Shown piece by piece: positions 1 to 8,868 of a DNA stretch of 64,000 bases (the first letter of the stretch is position 1; the number at the start of each line of letters is the position of its first letter). The position numbers were made by a program, and so were the translations under genes. This DNA comes from Arcanobacterium_A hippocoleae (GTDB lineage Bacteria > Actinomycetota > Actinomycetes > Actinomycetales > Actinomycetaceae). The DNA lies in the NCBI RefSeq assembly GCF_031456295.1, contig NZ_JAVDUJ010000001.1, positions 1,488,001 to 1,552,000 on the forward strand, in the 5' to 3' direction. A model generated the notes under the pieces. The model was not told where the DNA came from. It did no database searches and saw only the letters and a list, made by a program, of their open reading frames with translations.

Positions 1-738
1 AACCAACGTAACTGGCAGCAGGATTTGCTTTGGCTTACATAAGCAAAAATCGTCAACTTTTTATTCAACTTTTTCTCTGCTACCATCATTCTCATCCAAA
101 GCGCTTCAGCCTAGGCATGTATGCAATATGCAAATGAATAAATCGAAATACATGCAGAAAAATGTGCATATACTGCACAGCAGACTAATTTGCAGCCAGC
201 TGAAGCCCGAATCTTGAAAGGGTATCGAATGGCTATCTTCGCACAGCATGCATCCGCCGCTAGCTTCGGCGTATTGATGTGTTGTTGCTGTTTTGATAGC
301 TGTACCATGCCGAGCTTGGCGATCTAAGCAGCAGCTTCGCCATAATGCACTCGCTGCTATTTGCGGAAAGCAGTTAATTGCTCGTCCGAAATCGTGCTCA
401 AACTTATAGCTTTGTAGAAATTACCGCTTTCATCGCGGAAGTATCGAATATTTCGGCTTGATTTTGCAGATTTTAGTTTTCACAAGTCATGTAAATACAT
501 GTCAGGCAAATACGAGTCAAGCAAATACGTCTCAGGCAAATAACTGTGCGATTAGTGTTTTAAGTGTTTCACTGCAAACTACTTCAGATTCCAGCTCGGC
601 GTAATCATTACAAAATACGGATCCGGCAAATCAGATGCGGTGCGCTGCAGCCGTTATCCGTTTCCTGGCAGATCACAATTCGCAAAATGCATCTCAGTGC
701 ATTTTGAAACGTAAATTTCAAAGATTCAAAGGTTAAAA
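1..738. other. Left-edge intergenic region, no supported gene
   Basis: I see no convincing gene in this stretch. Short open frames here have no recognisable domain and no good ribosome binding site. Its one clear structural feature is a four-copy 15-bp tandem repeat at 486-545. The last 100 bases are presumably the leader and promoter of the sulfur transporter gene at 739, but I could not pick a convincing -35/-10 pair. Confidence 0.6.
486..545. repeat. Four tandem copies of a 15-bp unit
   Basis: Four consecutive 15-base units start at 486, 501, 516 and 531. The shared core is roughly GTCAGGCAAATAC; the first and last copies diverge most. The period is exact. The repeat lies about 190 bases upstream of the sulfur transporter start. 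It could be an iteron-like binding site, a remnant of coding repeats (15 is a multiple of 3), or slippage-derived sequence; nothing decides between these. Confidence 0.7.
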
Positions 739-1782
739 ATGTTACTTTCCGGCTTAATTATTGGGCTTATTCTCGGTTTTATTTTTCAGCGCGGACGCTT
801 TTGCGTAACTGGCGCTTTTCGTGACGTCTGGCTTTCCGGTGCAACCCGCTGGCTGAAAGCATTTCTCCTGGCAATTGCAGTGCAAGCAGTAATCGTGCAG
901 ATTCTCGTAAGTTTGGATTTAATTCATCCCGCACTGGAAGCTTTCGCCCCGCTCGCAGTAGCAGGCGGTTCACTGATTTTCGGTATTGGAATCGTGGCCG
1001 CTGGCGGATGCGCCACCGGTACTTATTATCGCAGCGGCGAAGGGCTTGTTGGGTCTTGGGTGGCACTCGGTTTCTACGCTTTTTCAAGTGCGGTAATGAA
1101 ACACGGAATCGGGCAGCCTCTTGAGCACTCAGCGCGCAGCTACGAACTTTCCGAAAATACTATTTACGGCACATTCGGAATCTCGCCGTGGGTGCTCGTA
1201 ATTGCATTCGCTATTTTCGTGAGTTACCTGTTTTACCGCCAACATCAGCAGACGGCGAAAATTGCCGCATTGCCAGCAAAAAGAAGCGGTATCGCACATC
1301 TGCTTTTTGAAAAGAGATGGAGTCCAAACGCCACTGCGCTCGCGGTTGGAATAATAGCTGCAATAGCTTATCCGCTCTCGGAAGCCACGGGAAGAGCCGC
1401 TGGACTCGGGGTCACAACACCGTCGGCAAATATCATTGCATTTCTAACAACAGGAAATACGCAGCTGATTGACTGGGGGATGCTTTTTGTGCTCGGAATA
1501 ATTCCCGGCTCGTATCTGGCGGCAAAACTTTCGGGCGAATTCAAAATCCGCGTGCCTGATGCGAAAACCGTCGTGCGGGCAATTTGGGGCGGAAGCCTGA
1601 TGGGAATAGGCGCTGCAATTGCTGGCGGATGCTCGATTGGGAATTCGCTGGTTTACACTGCACTGTTTTCGTGGCAAGGCTGGGCTGCACTGTTGTTTAC
1701 CTTTATCGGAGTAGGGATTGGCGCAAAATTATTGATTCAGCCGCAGAAAACTGCACAAGTGAAATTAGTAGTGCAAAGTTAG
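739..1782 (+). CDS. YeeE/YedE-family sulfur (thiosulfate) transporter, TsuA-like
   Basis: A 347-residue polytopic membrane protein of the YeeE/YedE family, whose characterised member TsuA imports thiosulfate. It is built as two pseudo-symmetric halves. Conserved cysteine/glycine motifs are visible: QRGRFCVTG near residue 20, GGCATGTYYRSGEG near residues 89-102, and GGCSIGNS near residue 296. These cysteines line the substrate path in the family. A TusA-like gene follows about 190 bases downstream on the same strand, which matches the known TsuA-TsuB pairing. The ATG follows the sequence AAAGGTTAAAA, a modest ribosome site. Family assignment is secure; substrate is inferred from the family and the partner. 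Confidence 0.85.
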   Translation: MLLSGLIIGLILGFIFQRGRFCVTGAFRDVWLSGATRWLKAFLLAIAVQAVIVQILVSLDLIHPALEAFAPLAVAGGSLIFGIGIVAAGGCATGTYYRSGEGLVGSWVALGFYAFSSAVMKHGIGQPLEHSARSYELSENTIYGTFGISPWVLVIAFAIFVSYLFYRQHQQTAKIAALPAKRSGIAHLLFEKRWSPNATALAVGIIAAIAYPLSEATGRAAGLGVTTPSANIIAFLTTGNTQLIDWGMLFVLGIIPGSYLAAKLSGEFKIRVPDAKTVVRAIWGGSLMGIGAAIAGGCSIGNSLVYTALFSWQGWAALLFTFIGVGIGAKLLIQPQKTAQVKLVVQS

Positions 1783-1796
1783 ATTTTTACTGCAGT

Positions 1797-1844
1797 GCGG
1801 CTGCATTTGCGGTTGCATTTGCGGCTGCATTTGCGGCTGCTGTC
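1797..1844. repeat. 12-bp tandem repeat, about 3.7 copies
   Basis: Units GCGGCTGCATTT (1797), GCGGTTGCATTT (1809), GCGGCTGCATTT (1821) and a partial fourth copy lie just after the transporter stop codon. They fall in the spacer to the TusA-like gene. A slippage-prone tandem repeat is the simplest reading. Confidence 0.75.
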
Positions 1845-1969
1845 TGAGCACTTATGCGTGTGCGGATACATTTGAAGAAACACAGTTAAGTTATTTGACT
1901 GAAAAATCGAATTTATTGAAAAGAATCAAAGAATCATTGAAAAATCCAGTGAAAAATAGTGAGGCAGTA

Positions 1970-2260
1970 ATGGGATTTTTAAAATTAAAACGGAAAAAAC
2001 AAGAAGTAACTCCGATAGCTGCGGGTGGAAATGGTAATACCTATCGGCTTGATACACTCGGGCAGGTTTGCCCATTTCCATTAGTTGAAGCGAAAAATGC
2101 GATTGCCGGGCTGAATGCGGGAGATTTACTGCAGATTGATTTTGACTGCACTCAAGCAACGGATTCAATTCCTGCCTGGGCTGCGCAGGCAGGATATCCA
2201 GTAGTCGATTTCCGGCAAGTTGGGGAAGCTCAATGGAGTATTACGATCGCGAAAAGTTAA
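1970..2260 (+). CDS. TusA/SirA-family sulfur carrier protein, TsuB-like
   Basis: A 96-residue protein carrying the TusA signature: a Cys-Pro-Phe-Pro motif within LDTLGQVCPFPLVEAKNAI, where the cysteine carries persulfide sulfur. Proteins of this family paired with YeeE/YedE transporters (TsuB) help take up thiosulfate or hand on sulfur. An open frame extends upstream to a TTG at 1895, but the extension is a Lys/Asn-rich stretch. The ATG at 1970 has a GAGG element seven bases before it, so I place the start there. Role is inferred from family and from the transporter upstream. Confidence 0.8.
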   Translation: MGFLKLKRKKQEVTPIAAGGNGNTYRLDTLGQVCPFPLVEAKNAIAGLNAGDLLQIDFDCTQATDSIPAWAAQAGYPVVDFRQVGEAQWSITIAKS

Positions 2261-2641
2261 AAGCGTACTGCGTTGATTAAATTATTTCGCGACGGTGAAT
2301 ATTGGGCGATTCCACTCTTGGAAGTGAAGCAGATCATTGATATTCGTGAATTTGCTGTAATAGTAGCTGCAAATGCTTGTGGCTGATGCGGTAAAGCAGA
2401 ACAATGCCAGGATTACTGCATGATTTGAAGTACTTGTGGTGATCGGATTTTGCAACCAAAATCCGATCACCACAATCTGTTAAGAAATCTAAAATATGCA
2501 TTAATTTATTTCGGAATATGAAAAAGGCTGCTTTTTTTCATCTCGCATATTAGACTTGGGCAGTAAGACGTGCGTATGTGCATCTTGCAAATTAACCAAT
2601 TCAGTAAGCGCGAGAGCGCCAAAACTAAAGGATGCAAGTAA
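2261..2641. other. Intergenic region between TusA-like gene and purA
   Basis: No supported gene. It contains a perfect 19-bp hairpin (2434-2475), which probably ends the sulfur operon, and presumably the purA promoter in its last 150 bases. An open frame on the minus strand at 2282-2473 overlaps the hairpin and looks like chance. Confidence 0.6.
2434..2475 (+). terminator. 19-bp perfect hairpin, probable terminator
   Basis: The arms 2434-2452 and 2457-2475 are perfectly complementary over 19 bases, with a four-base CAAC loop. The sequence after the right arm (TCTGTTAAG) is not a clear T-tract, so termination strength is uncertain. It lies between the sulfur genes and purA. Confidence 0.6.
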
Positions 2642-3925
2642 ATGCCAGCAGTAGTTATCGTCGGTGCACAATGGGGCGATGAAGGTAAAGGTAAGGCTTC
2701 AGATCAGCTGGGCACTAAAGTAGATTATGTGGTTAAGTTTAATGGCGGGAATAATGCCGGCCACACTGTAGTGGTTGATGGCGAAAAATTTGCCTTGCAT
2801 TTACTTCCAGCCGGGATTCTCACGCCGAATTGTATCCCGGTGATCGGTAACGGTGTAGTAGTGGATCTGGAAGTGCTTTTTGCTGAAATCGCAGATCTTG
2901 AGGCACGCGGAATGGATCCATCGCGCCTGCGTATTTCAGGTAATGCGCACGTAATTCCGTCATACAACAAGAAAATGGATGCGGTAAATGAGCGGATGCT
3001 GGGTAAACGCAAACTCGGCACCACTGGGCGTGGGATCGGTCCAACGTATGCAGATAAGATGAACCGCATTGGGATCCGGATTCAAGACCTTTTTGATCCG
3101 TCAATTTTGCGGCAAAAGGTGGAAGGTGCACTTGCGCAAAAGAACGTAATGCTTGAATCGCTGCTCGACGAACAATTCGATGTTGATGCGATCACCAATG
3201 ATCTACTCTCGTATGCAGACCGGGTAAAACCGATGCTGATGAATGCCACGGCAGAGCTGAACCATGCGCTTGATGCTGGCAAAATGATAGCTTTCGAGGC
3301 GGGTCAGGCGACAATGCTCGATATCGATCATGGCACCTATCCGTTCGTTACATCATCTTCGTGTACTGCCGCTGGTGCTTGTACTGGCTCAGGTGTAGGG
3401 CCGCGGCGAATTGATCGTGTTGTGGGTGTGGCAAAGGCATATATTACGCGTGTTGGCGAAGGTCCATTCCCTACCGAACTCTTCGATGCAGACGGTGAAC
3501 GCCTGCGCGAAGTTGGCGGAGAATATGGCGTGACCACCGGGCGCCCACGGCGTTGTGGCTGGTACGATTCCGTCGTAGCACGCTATGCCACGATGGTTAA
3601 TTCGCTTACCGATATCGTGATTACAAAGCTTGATGTGCTTACTGGTCTAGCGCAGATTCCGGTTTGTGTAGCTTACGATATTGACGGGCAGCGGGTCGAA
3701 GATATGCCGGATTCACAGACCGCAATGCATCATGCAAAGCCAATTTATGAATACTTCCCTGGCTGGGAGGAAGACATTTCCGAGTGCAAGACCTTTGCGG
3801 ATCTGCCAGAAAATGCGCAGCAATATATTTTGCAGCTCGAACGGCTTTCCGGCTGCCGGATTTCTTCGATCGGTGTCGGGCCGGGGCGTGAGCAGACAAT
3901 TGTCCGCACACCGCTGCTTGACTAA
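2642..3925 (+). CDS. purA: Adenylosuccinate synthetase
   Basis: A 427-residue enzyme that condenses IMP with aspartate, using GTP, to make adenylosuccinate, the first committed step from IMP to AMP. The N-terminal GTP-binding motif GAQWGDEGKGK (residues 8-18) holds the catalytic Asp and Lys, followed by FNGGNNAGHTV with the catalytic His near residue 41. GTTGRGIGPTYADK and the C-terminal GPGREQTI motif are also present, and the length is normal for the family. It is single and followed by a terminator. AAAGGATG upstream can act as the ribosome site. Confidence 0.97.
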   Translation: MPAVVIVGAQWGDEGKGKASDQLGTKVDYVVKFNGGNNAGHTVVVDGEKFALHLLPAGILTPNCIPVIGNGVVVDLEVLFAEIADLEARGMDPSRLRISGNAHVIPSYNKKMDAVNERMLGKRKLGTTGRGIGPTYADKMNRIGIRIQDLFDPSILRQKVEGALAQKNVMLESLLDEQFDVDAITNDLLSYADRVKPMLMNATAELNHALDAGKMIAFEAGQATMLDIDHGTYPFVTSSSCTAAGACTGSGVGPRRIDRVVGVAKAYITRVGEGPFPTELFDADGERLREVGGEYGVTTGRPRRCGWYDSVVARYATMVNSLTDIVITKLDVLTGLAQIPVCVAYDIDGQRVEDMPDSQTAMHHAKPIYEYFPGWEEDISECKTFADLPENAQQYILQLERLSGCRISSIGVGPGREQTIVRTPLLD

Positions 3926-3965
3926 GCTTTGTGTAAAATAATTCCACGCTAATTTTCGAGATAAA

Positions 3966-4010
3966 GGTGCCCAGGCGATTCCGTGTCGGAAGGCCTGGGC
4001 ACCGAATTTT
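3966..4010 (+). terminator. Terminator after purA
   Basis: An 11-bp perfect stem (3966-3976 with 3993-4003, GGTGCCCAGGC and its complement), a 16-base loop, then GAATTTT. It lies between purA and the convergent lipoprotein gene, so it may work in both directions. Confidence 0.75.
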
Positions 4011-4095
4011 CCAGCGAATAATTCGCGCGGGTAATTTTAATGCAGTATTGCCGGATTTGTTTTATCCAAACTGCTGCCAGTATCGCGATCAGTAC

Positions 4096-5187
4096 TTATT
4101 GCTCACTGCCAAATGCTGAATTATGCATTCCATTTGCTGGCGGCGGTACTGCTCCCTGGCTGGGCTGCGCTGGCTGAGCTTGTGGAGTTTGCGGCGTTTG
4201 ATATTGCCCACCAGCTGCAGGTGCGGGGGCCGGTGCAGAGAAGAATTCCTGAGCTGCTGCGCCTTGTGCAAATCCGCCTTGAGAAGGCATTGGAGTTTGC
4301 TGTCCAAAAGCGGTTTGAGCTGCGGTGCCTTGCCCGTAAGTACCTTGATTGACGGCACCGGGCTGATACCCTCCTTGTGGCTGGTAGCCGTTTTGGAAAG
4401 TATTTGCTCCAGGGTAATTGCCTGCATATGGATTAACGCTGGAGTTGTTTTTGTTACGCTTTGCGAAAATCGCAATCACTGCAATCAGCACGATCACTGC
4501 CAGTACAAAGATGATCCCGATCACACCCACGGTCATCCACGGGAAGCTGCCTGAGGTAGCAGCTTTGTTTGCAGCAGCAGATGAGTTTTCTGATTTTGGA
4601 TCTTTCTTCGGAGCCGCTGCCGCGCTTGAGCCGTCAGCAACTTTCTTGCCTTCTACTTCGATCCCTTTGATAACTGCGGCGATATCAGTGAAGACGGCAG
4701 TATTTCCCGAAATTTCAGCTCCGTCTGCGCGGACCACAGTGCCTGGCATTTGCACGGTGAGGGAGAAATCAAAGTCGATGAAGCTGAGCATCTTCAGATC
4801 GTCTTCGCCGAGCTCGCCGGCTGTGCCGCCGGGAATCGTGAAGATGTAGTTATCCCCCTGCTCAATAAGGGTTTTACCGTCAACTTTTGATCCTGTAGAT
4901 TTCGCGATGATCATGCAATCGAGATTGCCGTCTTTGGAGTTATCCTTGATTTCAATTTCGCCATCGTTCATGGATGCGAGCTTATCGGCGCCAATTTCAT
5001 CCTTGAAAGAATCGCATGTGACCCCAGTTGCGCCAAGTGTTCCTGAATCATCTTTGATTTGCATTTCGATCGCTGCACTGCCGCCTTCTTCGATCACGAT
5101 TTTATTGTGTGAATCGCAGGCTGTGAGGAAAAGCAGTGCTGGAAGAAGGCAGACTAAAAGCTTTTTGAGTTTGTGCGGTTTTTGCAT
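4096..5187 (-). CDS. LppM-like membrane-anchored lipoprotein
   Basis: A 363-residue envelope protein. It starts with a Lys-rich signal peptide and a lipobox LTAC (Cys24), so it is expected to be lipidated. Residues about 25-185 form an extracytoplasmic domain resembling the LppM/DUF3153 family of actinobacteria. This is followed by a Ser/Ala/Lys linker, one transmembrane helix (about 214-241), a basic KRNKNN stop-transfer, and a low-complexity Gln/Pro/Gly/Ala-rich cytoplasmic tail of about 110 residues. Mycobacterial LppM has been linked to phosphatidylinositol mannoside handling; I would not assume the same role here. It is monocistronic as seen. Confidence 0.65.
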   Translation of the reverse strand: MQKPHKLKKLLVCLLPALLFLTACDSHNKIVIEEGGSAAIEMQIKDDSGTLGATGVTCDSFKDEIGADKLASMNDGEIEIKDNSKDGNLDCMIIAKSTGSKVDGKTLIEQGDNYIFTIPGGTAGELGEDDLKMLSFIDFDFSLTVQMPGTVVRADGAEISGNTAVFTDIAAVIKGIEVEGKKVADGSSAAAAPKKDPKSENSSAAANKAATSGSFPWMTVGVIGIIFVLAVIVLIAVIAIFAKRNKNNSSVNPYAGNYPGANTFQNGYQPQGGYQPGAVNQGTYGQGTAAQTAFGQQTPMPSQGGFAQGAAAQEFFSAPAPAPAAGGQYQTPQTPQAQPAQPSQGAVPPPANGMHNSAFGSEQ

Positions 5188-5633
5188 AATTTTCAGACCT
5201 GTTCGTGAGGAGTGGAATAAATGAAAATCAAAAAGAAGAATTTCGGCGGATGTGACGTAAAGCGAGGATCTTATTTCTGAACCACTGCTGATTTAATACA
5301 CATCCTTGCCGAGCGAAAGTGTAAGCTAATATTTTCGCTACTGCCATGCTAACAGAGTTCTTTTCTTTGAAGGTGAAAATATCTCCAAAGTTTTGTTCGG
5401 GTGGGCGAACTTTGCAATAATAATCGCATAGGTGTGCAAATCTTGAAATGATATTTGAGAGTTTGCAAAAAGTGCAAGTGAAGTGCCTCACTTAAGGCTT
5501 CTTGAGGTGGTTAATTCCTTGCAAAATAGCGAATTTCCCAGTCCATAGTCCCATGATTTTTGCCGCCTAAAGTAGCATAATTGGATACGGAAGAATTCCA
5601 GAAACACGTCGCCAATCTCTAGGAGGAAATGCG
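5188..5633. other. Intergenic region between lipoprotein gene and pckG
   Basis: A divergent promoter region of about 450 bases. I find no supported gene; an 87-codon minus-strand frame at 5228-5491 has no domain features. The promoters of both flanking genes must lie here. AT-rich GCATAAT at 5575-5581 is a possible -10 for pckG, with no clean -35. Confidence 0.5.
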
Positions 5634-7484
5634 ATGGCAGAAAAGACGTTCACCGTCGAAGAAGTACGTGCAGGTGCACCAGAAATCGCACCAGCAGATC
5701 TCGTAGAATGGGTTGCTGAGATTGCTAATCTCACTCAGCCAAAGGATATTTACTGGGCTGATGGCTCCCAAGAAGAATGGGATACCCTGACAACTCAAAT
5801 GGTTGAATCGGGTATGTTTACGCGTTTGAATCCAGAGAAGCGTCCGAACTCCTTCCTGGCTCGTTCCCTTCCGTCAGATGTGGCTCGCGTGGAATCCCGG
5901 ACCTTCATCTGCTCTGAAAAGGAAGAAGATGCAGGTCCAACAAACCACTGGGCAGATCCAAAGGAAATGAAAGAAACCCTGATTGGTGAAAAGGGTGTAT
6001 TCCGCGGTGCAATGGCTGGTCGTACAATGTACGTGATCCCATTCTCCATGGGGCCATTGGGCGGTCCGATTTCCCAGCTCGGTATTGAGCTTACCGATTC
6101 CCCATACGTAGTAGTAAATATGCGCATCATGACCCGCATGGGCGAAGGTGCGTTGCAGCTGATCGCTGAAGGTAAGCCATGGGTACCAGCTGTACACTCC
6201 GTAGGTGCTCCACTTGCTGAAGGTGAAGCTGATGTTACTTGGCCATGCAATGATGAAAAGTACATCACTCACTTCCCAGAAACCAACGAAATCTGGTCCT
6301 TCGGTTCCGGTTACGGCGGCAATGCACTGCTTGGTAAGAAGTGCTACGCATTGCGGATTGCTTCAACAATGGCTCGCCGTGATGGCTGGATGGCAGAGCA
6401 TATGCTCGTGCTTCGTCTCACCGATGAAAAGTCTGGCAAGCAGTATCACGTAACAGCTGCATTCCCATCAGCATGTGGCAAGACGAACCTCGCAATGCTC
6501 CAGCCAACGATCCCAGGATACAAGGTCGAAACCGTTGGTGACGATATTGCATGGATGCGTCCAGGTCCAGATGGCCGGCTTTACGCAATCAACCCAGAAG
6601 CAGGCTTCTTCGGCGTTGCTCCAGGCACTTCTTATGATACGAACCCAATGGCAATGGAAACGATGAAGGCTAACTCCATCTTCACCAACGTAGCATTGAC
6701 GGATGACGGCGATGTTTGGTGGGAGGGTATCGACGGCGAAACCCCAGCACACCTCATCGACTGGCATGGAAACGATTGGACCCCAGAGTCTGGCGAAAAG
6801 GCAGCACATCCAAACAGCCGCTTCACCGTTCCAGCAGCTCAGTGCCCAATCATCTGTGAAGATTGGGAAGCTCCACAAGGTGTGCCGATTGATGCGATCC
6901 TCTTCGGTGGTCGTCGTGCGACAAACGTGCCGCTCGTAGCTGAGCAGTACGAAGGTGCTCATGGTGTATTCATTGGCGCTTCGGTGGCATCTGAAGTTAC
7001 CGCTGCAGCTACCGACGTGAAGGCTGGTTCCTTGCGTCACGATCCATTTGCAATGCTCCCATTCTGCGGCTACAACATGGCTGATTACTGGGGTCACTGG
7101 CTTGAAATGCAGCAAGAACTTGGCGAAAACTTCCCGAAGGTCTACCAGGTGAACTGGTTCCGCAAGGATGAAGACGGTAAGTTCATGTGGCCAGGATACG
7201 GCGATAACTCCCGTGTGCTTGATTGGATCGTTCGCCGCGCAGCTGGTGAAGTAGAAGCAATCGACGGTGTTACCGGTCGTTACCCGAAGTTCGAAGATTT
7301 CAACCTTGACGGTCTTGATATCGACGAAGCTAAGTGGGCTAAGCTCTTTGAGATCAATCCTGAAGCATGGGCTGCTGAAATGGATGATACTGAAGAATAC
7401 TTCAAGCAGTTTGGCGACAAGCTGCCAGCTGCAATCACTGAACAGCTTGCAAAGTTCCGTGAGCGGATCGCAGCAGCAAAGTAA
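5634..7484 (+). CDS. pckG: Phosphoenolpyruvate carboxykinase (GTP)
   Basis: A 616-residue enzyme converting oxaloacetate plus GTP to phosphoenolpyruvate, GDP and CO2, so it links the C4 pool to gluconeogenesis. GTP-type features are visible: the P-loop FPSACGKTN near residue 278-286 with its reactive cysteine, FGSGYGGNALLGKKC near 223-237, and the FGGRRATNVPLV segment near residue 423. The length is normal for the GTP class. A strong ribosome site (AGGAGG at 5621-5626) supports the ATG. Codon use is strongly biased, suggesting high expression. A strong terminator follows. Confidence 0.97.
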   Translation: MAEKTFTVEEVRAGAPEIAPADLVEWVAEIANLTQPKDIYWADGSQEEWDTLTTQMVESGMFTRLNPEKRPNSFLARSLPSDVARVESRTFICSEKEEDAGPTNHWADPKEMKETLIGEKGVFRGAMAGRTMYVIPFSMGPLGGPISQLGIELTDSPYVVVNMRIMTRMGEGALQLIAEGKPWVPAVHSVGAPLAEGEADVTWPCNDEKYITHFPETNEIWSFGSGYGGNALLGKKCYALRIASTMARRDGWMAEHMLVLRLTDEKSGKQYHVTAAFPSACGKTNLAMLQPTIPGYKVETVGDDIAWMRPGPDGRLYAINPEAGFFGVAPGTSYDTNPMAMETMKANSIFTNVALTDDGDVWWEGIDGETPAHLIDWHGNDWTPESGEKAAHPNSRFTVPAAQCPIICEDWEAPQGVPIDAILFGGRRATNVPLVAEQYEGAHGVFIGASVASEVTAAATDVKAGSLRHDPFAMLPFCGYNMADYWGHWLEMQQELGENFPKVYQVNWFRKDEDGKFMWPGYGDNSRVLDWIVRRAAGEVEAIDGVTGRYPKFEDFNLDGLDIDEAKWAKLFEINPEAWAAEMDDTEEYFKQFGDKLPAAITEQLAKFRERIAAAK

Positions 7485-7550
7485 AGCCGAAGGAATTCAG
7501 AGTGTGCAGTGCATTGGTTTTGCACGGCACTAGCTACTCCTTTGAATCTT

Positions 7551-7600
7551 AAGTGTGGAGGTCAGGGCTTTCGTCCTGGCTTCCACACTTTTATTTTTAC
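7551..7600 (+). terminator. Terminator after pckG
   Basis: A 16-bp stem (AAGTGTGGAGGTCAGG against CCTGGCTTCCACACTT, with two G-T type pairs) and a short loop, followed by TTATTTTTAC. This is a typical intrinsic terminator. Confidence 0.88.
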
Positions 7601-7771
7601 TTTTCTTTTTCCGATTCTGCACGGATTTGATCAAGATTGCAGGAAAACACTTCATTTATTTCTTTGCATCAGACTTATAAAATTAATACCTGCACTTAAA
7701 GCCTAGGCAAGATGGGTGTCCTGTGAGTAGAATCAAGATAAGTTACAACAATTCGAACTGATCAGCGCGGG

Positions 7772-8719
7772 TTGGTTGTATTTCTGCGAAGAGGCGGGAG
7801 TAGGGAAATTAATCGCTCAATCCTTCAGATCCCCGGTTGGACCCACATCTATTCAGGTAAGGTTCGCGATATATTTGTGCCCACCACCTACCAGTCACCT
7901 TATGGTCGCGAAATTGTACTGATCGTTGCCTCAGATCGAATTTCTGCATTTGATTATGTATTGCAGGATAAAATCCCCGGAAAAGGAAAATATTTAACGT
8001 ATCTCAGCGAATGGTGGTTTCATCAGCTTGCTGGGATCGTACCGCATCACTACCTTTCAAACGATGTGCCAGCAGCAGTATCAGGGCACGCGATGCTGGC
8101 AGCACGTCTACAAATGTATCCAATCGAATGTACAGTGCGGGGATATCTTTCCGAAGCCATTTGGCAGGAATACGCAGAGACTGGCGCGGTATGCGGCAAT
8201 CCTTTACCGTCAGGGATAGAAATTTGCGAGCAATTACCGGAACCTATTTTTTGTCCGGCAAAGAAAGCACGTATCGGGAAACATGATGAAAATATTACAT
8301 TCGATACATTAGTGCAGCAGGTAGGAGCGGACAATGCAGTGCAAATGCGTCAGTACGCTTTCGATGTTTACAATCACGGTGCGCAGATTTCTGGAGAGCA
8401 TGGGCTGATCCTTGCCGATACGAAACTGGAATTTGGTGCTGCTTCAGATAGCGGCGAAGAATCAGTGGTGCTCGGTGATGAAGTACTCACGCCAGATAGC
8501 TCGCATTATTGGCTTACTGCAGATTACCAGCCAGGGGAAAAATCAGTGAGCTTGGATAAAGAACTTATTAGTTCCTGGCTGATATCTCAAAGCGATTGGG
8601 ATCCGTCTGCAAATACGACGCCTCCAGCATTGCCGAAAGAAATTATTGCCGAAACACAAAAACGCTACATTCTCGCTGTGAAAACGATTACCGGGAGCAA
8701 ACTTTTCGGCATAGATTGA
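7772..8719 (+). CDS. purC: SAICAR synthetase (phosphoribosylaminoimidazole-succinocarboxamide synthase)
   Basis: An enzyme of purine synthesis joining CAIR and aspartate with ATP to make SAICAR. Family motifs are clear: GKVRDIF near residue 31, VASDRISAFDYVLQDKIPGKGKYLT at about 51-75, and GLILADTKLEFG with DEVLTPDSSHYW in the C-terminal half. The start is uncertain: the open frame opens at a TTG (7772) giving 315 residues, while the homologous core begins at the IPGWTHIYSGK segment. No in-frame ATG or GTG with a good ribosome site precedes this core, so TTG 7772 or a rarer codon must be used. It stands alone, away from other pur genes except purA. Confidence 0.92.
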   Translation: MVVFLRRGGSREINRSILQIPGWTHIYSGKVRDIFVPTTYQSPYGREIVLIVASDRISAFDYVLQDKIPGKGKYLTYLSEWWFHQLAGIVPHHYLSNDVPAAVSGHAMLAARLQMYPIECTVRGYLSEAIWQEYAETGAVCGNPLPSGIEICEQLPEPIFCPAKKARIGKHDENITFDTLVQQVGADNAVQMRQYAFDVYNHGAQISGEHGLILADTKLEFGAASDSGEESVVLGDEVLTPDSSHYWLTADYQPGEKSVSLDKELISSWLISQSDWDPSANTTPPALPKEIIAETQKRYILAVKTITGSKLFGID

Positions 8720-8868
8720 GGCAGCGCTGATGCGATTTCAGTTTCTGCAAGATTTGGGATTGGCAAACGCAAATTCTCATGTCCCAGAAAATGGGCACAC
8801 TTTTAGCTTGCCTTTAACTTTCCTTTACTATTGTTTTTGCATGGTCATTCCTAAATTGGAGGTATCAA

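Noticed and set aside
4123..4849. Overlapping plus-strand frames opposite the lipoprotein gene
   Set aside because: The minus-strand frame has a signal peptide, lipobox and transmembrane helix; the plus-strand frames are its shadows.
5228..5491. 87-codon minus-strand frame upstream of the lipoprotein gene
   Set aside because: It has no ribosome site, an odd residue composition, and sits in what must be a divergent promoter region.
6468..7115. Long antisense open frame (215 codons) inside pckG
   Set aside because: It lies wholly opposite a highly expressed, well-conserved gene with strong codon bias, which commonly leaves long antisense frames. It has no ribosome site or domain.
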